NCBI GenBank assembly: GCA_022605425.2
Contig: JAKIMF020000001.1
Coordinates: 1,490,501-1,554,500, forward strand
Origin: Hamiltosporidium tvaerminnensis
Lineage: Eukaryota > Microsporidia > Dubosqiidae
Length of the DNA: 64,000 nucleotides
Reading direction: 5' to 3'
In this document: piece after piece, positions 55,811-64,000 of the stretch
Layout of the letters: every line of letters begins with the position of its first letter
Numbering within the stretch: position 1 is the first letter of the stretch
The notes under the pieces: model-generated
Told to the model about the DNA's origin: nothing
The model's input: the letters and a program-made list of their open reading frames with translations, nothing else
The model's database searches: none
Program-made: the position numbers and the translations under genes

Positions 55811-57529
55811 CTATAAATCATAGACATTTGAATTAGAATTTTCATCATTATTTTTTGGTGCGTTTCGTACGAATGCTGAAGAGACATTAGAGAAAAATGT
55901 ATAAAAACGATTGGTCTCTTTTGGAGAAGATACATCAGGGGATGTTGGATTTGTTTGTTCTTTTTTAATCGGATCTTCTTGTTTGATTTGTGAAACTCCT
56001 GTATTAATAAAATCAGTTCTTAAGGAGTTACAATCTTTATATTGAAAAATATTTTTAAGCTGATAATTAATTCGAGAAATTATAAAATTTATGATTTCTT
56101 CTCTAAAATAAATACAACTATCTCTTTCTATGTTACAGAATAGCTTACGGGCGGTTAAAAGGCAAGAAATCAAATATTCTTCGTTTTTTCTAATTTCTGA
56201 AATATTGATTTTTATTTCTAATAAAAATAATACACAGATGCCTTTTTCATCAAGTGATTTGTCACAATCATGTAAAAATTCTATAAAAAAAGCCAATAAT
56301 GGTTTTTCTGTGGTAATAAATTCTCTGATTAAATTAATAAATACAAAATAACTTAAATTAAATAATTTGCTAGACTCCTTGACCTTATAAATATCAAAAA
56401 GAAATTCACTAAGTTTTTCTTCACTAATTAGTTCTAAAATCAAACTATCCACTGAATCTTTATCGATCGCATTTTCAGTCGTTTCAATTTCTTTTAAATT
56501 TTGAAAAACATGGCAATAAAAATTATATTTACAATCATTTTCTATTATTTTTATTTTAATATTTTTATATGTAAAAAATGTTACAAGTAAATCAAATAAA
56601 TAATTCTTTTGATATTTATTTTCTAATTCATAATACACATCAAAAAGTTTTAGAGTTTCTATTTTTTCTTCCAAATAATATTTAATGATTGAAATATTTT
56701 TATAAAAAATGCGATAAATAAAATCGTATCTGTGTTTTATAAAAGCCAAATTTATAAAATAATCATTTTCAAAATTACTTTGTATTTTTTTAAAATTGGA
56801 ATTTGAAATGTCTAGAAGAGCCATATATACATCAAATGCCATTGCATTTCTTTTCATCCAAATTTCTAAAATACGATTTATTTTTAATTCAATAAAATAA
56901 TTTTGATTAGAATGGCATTCTGTAAGCAAACAAATTAACGAATTAAAAATATTTATAAGTAAATAATCATCAGAGGTTTCAGAAATTTCAATAAGTTCTT
57001 CAAAAATACCTTCAAAAACTATTGATCTTCTTAAATGTTCATTTCCTTTTAATAAAGGAACTAAAAATGAAATATTTGAATGTTTTAAACTTTTTACAAT
57101 ACTAAATACCAAATCAGGCATTTTGTATATAATACTTGCCACTTTTATGTTATCAGAATGTATTAAAATTTCTAATATCTCTAAAAATATCCCTTTACGT
57201 TCTGTAAATGCATTTCCTATTATTTTTATATTTTCTTCTTTATGCATAAACATATCTAAAAATTCTTTTCCGTTGGAAGATTTAAAAATTTTTAGAAGAA
57301 TATCACCTTGAAGATTTGTTGATGTCAAAATAGGAATAGAACTTACAAGTTTTTGCATACAAGTAATACCAACTTTAAAAGGATCTACTAAAGATATTTC
57401 ATAAATCTGTTTTAATGCATCTAATTTGTCTTCAATATACTGTGATGTCTCCAGTCTATTAGAAATAATTTCCAGTTGTAATTCTAAATCAAATGTTTCC
57501 TTTTTAATTTGCTTACGAAAAAAATTCAT
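55811..57529 (-). CDS. USO1: Uso1/p115-like vesicle tether, head domain only
   Basis: A 572-residue all-helical (armadillo-like) protein. The strongest match to the p115/Uso1 head is LLKGNEHLRRSIVFEGIFEELIEI followed by INIFNSLICLLTECHSNQNYFIE, matching the family's LLLQALTRSN...IVAFENAFERLLDI and LLQNLLKNNNSNQNFF. The opening IISNRLETSQYIEDKLDALKQI also matches. Uso1/p115 tethers COPII vesicles to the Golgi. The family is usually 900 residues or more with a long coiled-coil tail. Here the tail is missing and replaced by a short Ser/Asn/Lys-rich C-terminus ending DENSNSNVYDL. CCC lies about 7 nt upstream of the ATG. Confidence 0.75.
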   Translation of the reverse strand: MNFFRKQIKKETFDLELQLEIISNRLETSQYIEDKLDALKQIYEISLVDPFKVGITCMQKLVSSIPILTSTNLQGDILLKIFKSSNGKEFLDMFMHKEENIKIIGNAFTERKGIFLEILEILIHSDNIKVASIIYKMPDLVFSIVKSLKHSNISFLVPLLKGNEHLRRSIVFEGIFEELIEISETSDDYLLINIFNSLICLLTECHSNQNYFIELKINRILEIWMKRNAMAFDVYMALLDISNSNFKKIQSNFENDYFINLAFIKHRYDFIYRIFYKNISIIKYYLEEKIETLKLFDVYYELENKYQKNYLFDLLVTFFTYKNIKIKIIENDCKYNFYCHVFQNLKEIETTENAIDKDSVDSLILELISEEKLSEFLFDIYKVKESSKLFNLSYFVFINLIREFITTEKPLLAFFIEFLHDCDKSLDEKGICVLFLLEIKINISEIRKNEEYLISCLLTARKLFCNIERDSCIYFREEIINFIISRINYQLKNIFQYKDCNSLRTDFINTGVSQIKQEDPIKKEQTNPTSPDVSSPKETNRFYTFFSNVSSAFVRNAPKNNDENSNSNVYDL

Positions 57530-57535
57530 CCGACA

Positions 57536-57538
57536 GGG
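57536..57538 (-). promoter_or_regulatory. CCC start-site motif of the Uso1-like gene
   Basis: Minus strand 'acaCCCtgtcggATG'. Confidence 0.55.
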
Positions 57539-58328
57539 TGTTATTTGAATATTTAGTTATAAAAGAATTAATATAAAAATTAGAAAAAAAACCAATTCTA
57601 TTCCAAAATTTAAATATATTTGAACAGAATACGTAAATATTACAATTAAATACACTCTGAATTGTAATTTTTATAAATAGTTTTAGGTAATGAATGTTCT
57701 ATAAATTTTATAAATTTTTGAATTTTGAATTTTTGAGTTTTAAATTTTGAATTTTGAATTTTGAATTTTTGAATTTTTAAATCATTAAATATAAAAGATT
57801 ATGTTTTGAAATGATTTCTTATTATAAAATATTAAAAATGTTTAAAGAAGTTTTCTTATTGTAAAAATGGAGATTAACTTTTAATATTTTTAATTTCAAA
57901 GTAGTAAAAATATTTTTTTATAGCGATACCTTAAGTAACATAAATTTTACTTTATTTTTAAACAAAATTTCTTTTTTTAAGGTTTGCGCTAAATTATTCT
58001 TTCTTTAAAACAAATTTTTAGATTCATCAACCAAATATTTTTAATATATTTATTACATATTTTTACTTTGATAAAGTCGAAGATGTGAAATAAAATGTTG
58101 AAAAGTGAAATAAAACTTCAAATATTTCTTTATTTAATTCATACTTTGCTTAAAAAATAAATGTTTTTTCATTTCATAAATATTTAAATCATTTATAATT
58201 TCAATATTTTAACAAACGGTTATTTTTGAGGCGAACGGTAATTTTATCGTTTAATAATTTCTTATTTTTTTTTTATAAATAAGTCGTAATTCTCTGATAA
58301 AATATATGTAATTGATTAAAAATTTACG
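57539..58328. other. intergenic with a short simple repeat
   Basis: 57715-57775 is an irregular array of 'ttttgaa' units. Otherwise nothing recognised. Confidence 0.5.
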
Positions 58329-58470
58329 ATGAAGAGAGAAAATAACCACATTAAAAACAAATGCTTGATAATGTAAAGTATATTTGGGTGAAAATCATTA
58401 TTTACATTTTTGTGAGGTATAAACCACACGGGAATAAAAGGCCAAACCCCTGTAATCCCGAGTTAAAACT
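58329..58470 (+). repeat. repeat D, copy D3 (5' part only)
   Basis: 'gatgaagagagaaaataaccacatta-aaa' and 'ttgtgaggtataaaccacac' match the first 110 bp of D1 ('gtggagggaagataaccacataaaaaa', 'ggtgggaataaaaccacac'). It lies about 280 bp upstream of the SUZ12-like gene. Confidence 0.6.
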
Positions 58471-58736
58471 GATTAAAAGAAACAAATGGTAAACTTTTAT
58501 TTGTTCATCCTCGACACTAAGAAGTAAAAGAGGAATAAAAGTAATGTTAAAAATTTAAATCTAACCTTGTTTTATAAATAAAGATTCCCTGATTTATCAA
58601 ATAATGTAATTGATTGGAAATTTAATACTTTTTTTGATTTATTTTACTCGATAATTCAGATTTAAAATATTTAAATAATTTTGAACCTTTTTTTGAAAAA
58701 TGTAATGGATATTTATTTCTGATGTTTAGTTTTTAG

Positions 58737-58739
58737 CCC
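58737..58739 (+). promoter_or_regulatory. CCC start-site motif of the SUZ12-like gene
   Basis: 'tagCCCaccttttATG', 7 nt before the ATG. Confidence 0.6.
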
Positions 58740-58746
58740 ACCTTTT

Positions 58747-59922
58747 ATGAACATGTGGTTCTCAGAAAATAGTATGAGTGTATCAACACCTTTTCTAGAA
58801 AGATCATTAAAAAAGATGGAAAATATTTGTACAGAAAAAAAACAAACAATTAAAGAAAGAGAATGTTGTGCAATATTTCTGATGTCGTTGATTCCACTAA
58901 AAGATTCTTTTAAAAAATATAAAAATATAAAATTATTTGTACGTGGATATCAAAAAAATGAAAATTATAGAATGAACAACATTGAATATGCGATAAGTGC
59001 AAAATTTAAAGGTAATGAATTTATAATAAATGAGGTTTCTAAGACTAAACAGGTAAGTTTTTCTTGTTATCATGAGACATGTATGACAATATTTATTATA
59101 TGTAATAAAATTGTAAAATGTTTCTATTGTAAGTATAATGGTTGTAAATTGGTACGGGGAGTACCATTATTTTTATATGAAGTTGATTTATTTGTAAAAA
59201 ATAAATTTTATCAAATTGCTTCTGAACCTTCTTTTGAAATCCGTGTAAAAACGATAAATTTGAAGGCAACAAATACGAATATGCCGTTGCATTATAATAT
59301 GAACAATGAAATTGTAGAATATGTAAAAAAACATAATTTTACATATAAAATTGATGAATTTGAATTTGATATGGATGAAATAAAATGTGTTTTTTGTTTT
59401 AGATCATATGAAACTCTGGAAAATTTAATTTTTCATATAAATCACTTCCATCTCAACTATTATGCTATTCAATCTCAGAATTGCATAATTGTAACTTTAT
59501 CTGTAGATAAGACAAAATATGATGTCGAATTTTGTTTTTTTAGTAAAAATTACAAGCGAAAACATACTACCCGGATTTTTAGCCGATATTGTTATGAATA
59601 TTTTGAATCTGAGACTATGGAAAAATTGGGTACCAAAAAAAATGCAATTAAGTGGTGGAATTATTTAAGTGATAAAAAAATTGCTGAATTGGTGGATATT
59701 AGTCCATCAAAAATACTTCTCATGCAAAATTGGAATAATTTTATTTCTGATAAACGAATTGAAGCAAAAGAAATTAACTATTTTACTTGTATTAAAGAAT
59801 TTGTTCTGAAAAATGAAGCTACAGAAGATATTTTAGATTTTCTTTATATTCTGGCTGGTAAATCTGTAATTTCATTGGAAGAACTCGTTTCTATTGTCAA
59901 TGAAAAAGTCAGTTTAATTTGA
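58747..59922 (+). CDS. SUZ12-like protein with C2H2 finger and VEFS-box (Polycomb PRC2 subunit)
   Basis: The 391-residue protein has a C2H2 finger at 214-235 spaced C-x2-C-x12-H-x4-H (IKCVFCFRSYETLENLIFH then HFH), the same spacing as SUZ12 (CPWC...HLKLCH), followed as in SUZ12 by an aromatic strand and a TLSV strand. The C-terminal third (about 300-391) fits the VEFS-box: LMQNWNNFI, then a helix with FTCIKEFVLKN, then LDFLYILAGKSVISLEELVSIV, comparable to VMKLWNLHVMKH ... MLFVENY ... LHLVSMHDFNLISI. SUZ12 holds the H3K27 methyltransferase EZH2 in PRC2. The N-terminal half has Cys-rich segments (C107-C133) but no named domain. CCC supports the start. Confidence 0.7.
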   Translation: MNMWFSENSMSVSTPFLERSLKKMENICTEKKQTIKERECCAIFLMSLIPLKDSFKKYKNIKLFVRGYQKNENYRMNNIEYAISAKFKGNEFIINEVSKTKQVSFSCYHETCMTIFIICNKIVKCFYCKYNGCKLVRGVPLFLYEVDLFVKNKFYQIASEPSFEIRVKTINLKATNTNMPLHYNMNNEIVEYVKKHNFTYKIDEFEFDMDEIKCVFCFRSYETLENLIFHINHFHLNYYAIQSQNCIIVTLSVDKTKYDVEFCFFSKNYKRKHTTRIFSRYCYEYFESETMEKLGTKKNAIKWWNYLSDKKIAELVDISPSKILLMQNWNNFISDKRIEAKEINYFTCIKEFVLKNEATEDILDFLYILAGKSVISLEELVSIVNEKVSLI

Positions 59923-61399
59923 TTTTTTTAAAAATATTTTTCTACTTAATATGGTATTTAAATATTAAAGAAGAGAAAAATTATTCTTTAGTTTAAATTT
60001 ACTTTCTTTATTTTTTATATCAATTTAGCAGTTTTTTTTAGTATTTTTATAAAATTTCAATCTTTCAGTGAACAATTTATAAGAAATTGGTGTATGAATA
60101 TTTATTTTTCGATTAATTTCTACAGTATTTTACCTTAAATGAGAAAAAAAATCTCGCAAAAATTTTTCTCTTTAAGAATCAATAAAAAAACCAATTTCTC
60201 AATGGGAAATCAATTTAATCAGTTTTGAAAGACCAAAAATATTATTATTTCCGTGAATAAATCCATTTTAATTGACATATTTTTATAAAAGAAAATAATA
60301 TTTTAACTATTAGATTAGAAGAGCTTTAATATACTAAAGATCTTTGTAATTTTTAGTTAGTAAAAATTATAAACTCAATATTTTGATTTAAAAATAAATT
60401 ACGAAACCATTTATTGTTATGGCATCTACTTTAATTTTTAGATTTCGAGTTTATTCATTTATTGTTCAAAAAAAGACTTTTTTTGTAACATTTTTTATTA
60501 ATAGTTTTAGTGTTGGTTTAAAGTGTAAAAAAACGATTTTCAAATATGATTCGCAATTATACAGTAAATTTAAGAGCTTTTTTAATTTGGTTGCATTGAA
60601 TTTTTTATTTTAGAATATGTTTTTCAGTAAAAGACAAACCAATTAGAAACAAATTTATGTTTGTAAAAAAATAAAAAATTTATCTATAAAGCACTAGAAT
60701 CTTATATCGAAAAAATTAAACATTTTTTTGGTTTTAAAAATCTTTATTTGATAAAATAATGATAGAATTGTCACAAGAGATATTAAAATATGAAGAAAAG
60801 AAAATAAAATTTGGCACAATCATATAAATATAAATATAATTTATATTTAATTTATGTATTACTTTTAGGCTATCAAAAAACTGATTATATTGATTTGGGA
60901 TCCGAAAAAAAACATAAAATAATCTTTTATAACTTGAAATTAGAAAAAATGAGCTTGGAAATTTATAAATAAAATGTTTTCAATCAGGTATAAAATTATA
61001 GATAATAAAAAGTTAATCCCTCTCTAATCTAGAAAAAATTCATGTTCTTCGTTTGTTCAAAAATAAAATCAGATGCTGATTTTGTTTTAATTATTTAGTT
61101 ACTTTTGCCACAGAAGTATATTTTATCTTCATTTTTAAATGCGTAGCCTGTTAAAAATTGATTGGAATTTCAGTCAAATTCTCCATACGAGTTCATATAT
61201 GTTATTTAGATATATATAAAATGTTTTAAACTCAATGTTTTAGACTTCAAACGAAATTTTTAATTATCTTCTTAAATATTAAATCAAAAACACTGAATTT
61301 TTGATGAATTAAACCATTCTGTATGATTATGATAAAGTTATTATATTGAAAAAAAATAATCTTATTTTATCACATAATTAATTATTTCTAAAAAATCTA
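59923..61399. other. intergenic, nothing recognised
   Basis: A+T-rich. A 64-codon frame at 60419-60613 is Phe/Lys-rich with no start signal and is not called. Confidence 0.4.
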
Positions 61400-62110
61400 A
61401 TGCGGAAAGAGGATAACCACATAAAAAGCTTACTGCTGACAATGAGTATGAAGTTTATGTCAAGATCATTGTTTGGATTTTTAGTTAGAATAAAACCGCA
61501 AGATAATTTGAGTTTTTGCATTACAGTTTGTATGAGAAGGAAAAAGTCTACAAAACGACACAACCTTTTCTACAAATATATTTTTCAGTTTAAATGTAAC
61601 TAGATCAGATACCGCAGCTAAACCTGAACAAAATTTATATCTGAAAGCATGGAAACCTAGCCTTGTTCACTTGAGATAGAAGACTTAGCACCTAGGATAT
61701 ATAAAACTAAAATCCTTTGCAGCCTGGAAAGCTACGATGAGATTATACCTGTTGTTATGACATTGCGCTGTCTATATGAACCACATGCAAGCCTCTATGT
61801 ATCTTAGCTAGAAGTTATTAGGTTCATGGGTGTGAGTATGTGATAATAATCAATATTCTCGAAGAGACAAGTGTGGGGTTAAAACCATATCACACTCCAT
61901 GTTACGGTATTTATGAACACCGGGCAACAGCCTTGCCTATAAATTAAGGTTTAAACATCTTTCTGAAAAAAAAGCTTGGTATGTAGGTATCATAGAGTGT
62001 GCCGATGTAATGTTGAGGAATTTTTTTTTAAACCTAGAAATGAGTTAATGTCATCAAAACAATGTAACATGCAAGTGTTTTTAAAAAGATATGATATTTT
62101 CAAAATAAAA
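61400..62110 (+). repeat. repeat D, copy D2
   Basis: Collinear with D1 from 'ggataaccacataaaaagctt-ctgct' to 'aaaaagatatgatattttcaaaataaa' with about 710 bp retained. Shared blocks include 'catggaaacctagccttg-tcac', 'gagattatacctgttg-tatgacattgc-ctgtcta' and 'ttgcctat-aattaggtt'. Reading frames differ from D1, supporting a noncoding element. Confidence 0.8.
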
Positions 62111-62424
62111 AAAACTTGCATTCTAAAAACTCTAGAAGAAATAACCTTGGTAACATAATTGTTTTAACTTTTGTTGGTTCTATCGATCCAAAGAAGAAAA
62201 CATTGGATGTATTCAACTACAAAAATATTATTTTATTTTGATTTAAAGTGTGATAATTATGTCTAATATCCCAAATATTTGAATAATTATTATTTGGGTC
62301 GAATTATTCTCAAATGTAATTTTCATAAGTTTCTTGAACTGAGAATCTTCATTTAAAATATTCAAATACTTTTTTTATTAAATTCTAGTTTTCGACTATT
62401 TTCAAAGTTTACTTTATTCTGTTT
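62111..62424. other. intergenic, nothing recognised
   Basis: A+T-rich spacer between repeat D2 and the hAT-type element. Confidence 0.4.
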
Positions 62425-63251
62425 CTCTAAATCAGGTTTCTCCAAACATTGACCTACCACAGCAGTCTACAAATTACCCACATCTACTGCTCACAATCTT
62501 TATATTGTGTGCTAGGTGTTTCTTTAAGCTAAAGAAAATGATAAAATTGCCTTATATTATACAAAAAATTTCAAATTAAGATATTTTTTAGTATATATTC
62601 GTAATACTTACTTACTCACTCCGCGGTGCTACAGCTCCTGAAGAACCCGGGCCCTTAAGGATATTTCCCATTCATGAATTAGTAATATAAAGACAATTTA
62701 TTTGATTTTTAACATATTTTTAAACCATTGCATTTTTTTAATTGATTTATACCAAAAAAACAAAAATGAAATAATAAAAAATTGGTGGCATAATGTATTA
62801 GTAATGAATTTTGCGTAGTTAATATTTGTCTCTACTGACTTCTTAAAGTTTAGTCCAATATATTATCAGAAATTATCGTAAAAGTTTCAAGTGCATATAT
62901 CTTAATTTGTATCTATAAATATTATTTGTGTATTTCATTTCAGAGACTGTTTATTCACACAGATAGGTAGTGCTAAAAGCGGAAATAAATTATTGAACGA
63001 GTTTTTGAGGGGGATGACTAAATTGTGCAGTTGGAAGACTTATATAAAATTCTAGTAATTAATTTGAATATTTTTCTTTTGAACATCCGTATCAAAATTT
63101 TAACAATTGTTTGAGAAATATCAATAACAAACATCGAATAAATACTTTTCACTAAGTTGGTATAAAATCTAATGAGTTCTGGGTCCGTTAAATTTTTATA
63201 GAAGTCAATGTAACCTGCGAGCCAAAAAATTTGGCGACTCTTGCTCTAAAT
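62425..63251. mobile_element. hAT-type DNA transposon, nonautonomous (811 bp plus 8-bp target duplications)
   Basis: The 8-bp direct repeat CTCTAAAT flanks the element at 62425-62432 and 63244-63251, matching the hAT target pattern nTnTAnAn. Imperfect terminal inverted repeats are CAGGTTTCTCCAAAC at 62433 and CAAGAGTCGCCAAAT read inward from 63243. The inner 3' part 'gcgagccaaaaaatttggcgac' also resembles hAT ends. No frame of 60 codons or more lies inside, so no transposase is encoded. A 3' end of the arthropod-type LINE is nested within it. Confidence 0.75.
62600..62672 (-). mobile_element. 3' end of the arthropod-type LINE nested in the hAT element
   Basis: The minus strand reads 'aagggcccgggttcttcaggagctgtagcaccgcggagtgagtaagtaagta'. 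It aligns to 40773-40815 ('gaggccagggctcttaatggcccgtaataccattgagtaagtaa'), including the tail of 'gtaa' repeats typical of RTE-like 3' ends. Confidence 0.6.
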
Positions 63252-63344
63252 CCACCCTTGATTATATTATTGGTTGTGATCGAAAAGATACACTTTCTAA
63301 AATATCACATATTTTTTTTGGGTTTTACCTGTTTAACAGCATCA

Positions 63345-63655
63345 TCTTCGAAACTTGGCTCCCATAATGAAGGTATTGGCTTTAATGAATTTGTATCTTG
63401 ATCTAACTAACGTTGATGCTCTCATCCAATTCTCTTCGGTACTTATTGGGACTAAATTTTTTAAGTTCTAAAGAAGATATCTCGAATGTTTTCTTGAGCA
63501 CTATCGACGGAATATATACCCCTATCTTTATGAGTAATGAGGTCTTTATAAGTACTTCTTATGATATTAGGCCATAATATCATTCCGAGTTATCACCTAA
63601 GACATTATCGCAACACCCCTCTTATAAATAAGACCCGGATTATTGGCTAATAAGT
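63345..63655 (-). mobile_element. RLE LINE 3' fragment
   Basis: Minus strand 'gccaataatccgggtcttatttataag' near 63630 matches copy A 8320-8345. The stretch near 63420-63500 matches the C-terminal extension ('gacgttgatgctctc...attctcttcgg' in antisense, equivalent to the ...NAEE-RLERAS region). 5'-truncated and lacking the tail. Confidence 0.7.
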
Positions 63656-64000
63656 TACACTTTTTTGGTTTTAAAGTTTTAACCATTAAAATAGAATCCT
63701 TTTTCAAGTAACTTTATCTTGTTTTTTATTTTCTAAAATATATGAGTCTATCATTTCAAATTTAAAAATAAGTTTTAAATCTAGTTTCCGTAATTTTAAA
63801 TATCTAAATTTATTTAATTAAAAAAATGAAGCACAATTTAACCCTATTCTTACATATAAACTTAGATATATTCTAATTTATCATTTATTACTCCAATTTT
63901 CGAAAATTTTTATATTTCTTCAAACTATAGATAATTTGGATAATCTCTAGGATATATTTTATTGATCTTAAGAAAAATTCTTCTAATATTTTTTAATATT
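63656..64000. other. intergenic, nothing recognised
   Basis: A+T-rich window end. No gene or repeat seen. Confidence 0.4.

Noticed and set aside
1-64000. CRISPR arrays, bacterial operons or Shine-Dalgarno sites
   Set aside because: Gene content is eukaryotic, and no regularly spaced identical repeats with unique spacers are present.

Overview
This is 64 kb of very A+T-rich, gene-sparse eukaryotic sequence. I read it as a microsporidian contig with an enlarged, transposon-filled genome, similar in style to parasites of small crustaceans such as Hamiltosporidium; the genus is inference. Three things support this. The genes are intronless with short cores (MCM7, UNG, PABP, a Uso1/p115 head without its tail, a J protein, a Bet1/Sft1-type SNARE, a p24 cargo receptor). 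Nine of about fourteen genes carry a CCC (or longer C) motif within about 25 nt upstream of the chosen ATG, a known microsporidian start-site signal. There is one intronless tRNA-Ala(CGC).

Layout. 2.5-3.0 kb and 13.7-14.3 kb hold two paralogous three-TM membrane proteins. 5.0-8.8 kb is the best copy (A) of a non-LTR retrotransposon with a restriction-like endonuclease (RLE), closest in motif style to R4/Dong. 9.2-9.9 kb is an orphan gene. 16.7-18.8 kb is MCM7. 19.2-22.9 kb is decayed LINE copy B. 23.4 kb is the tRNA and 24.4-25.2 kb is uracil-DNA glycosylase. The apparent desert from 26.7 to 34.8 kb holds two very old LINE copies in opposite orientations (H on -, C on +). 35.1-35.6 kb is a frameshifted acidic secreted protein, 36.2-37.8 kb PABP, 38.8-39.4 kb p24 with one in-frame stop. 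39.9-40.8 kb is a relic of a second, arthropod-style LINE. 42.0-44.4 kb holds a RhoGAP and a tail-anchored J protein. 45.5-46.3 kb is a broken secreted-type gene seen only by stitching frames. 48.9-52.7 kb holds a SNARE and a large DH-PH-(RhoGAP) protein. 55.8-57.5 kb is Uso1/p115. 58.7-59.9 kb is a SUZ12-like VEFS-box protein, suggesting Polycomb repressive complex 2. 62.4-63.2 kb is an 811-bp hAT-type element with a perfect 8-bp target duplication.

The cellular genes do not form operons. They cover replication and repair (MCM7, UNG), mRNA binding (PABP), the early secretory pathway (p24, Uso1/p115, Bet1/Sft1-like SNARE, tail-anchored J protein), Rho-GTPase control (RhoGAP and DH-PH-GAP) and probably chromatin silencing (SUZ12-like). 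Most other recognisable sequence is mobile-element debris: at least ten insertions of the RLE LINE, three pieces of an arthropod-type LINE, four copies of an unclassified 720-bp repeat richer in G+C than its surroundings, and one hAT element. Coordinates of relics are approximate because they were aligned by eye.
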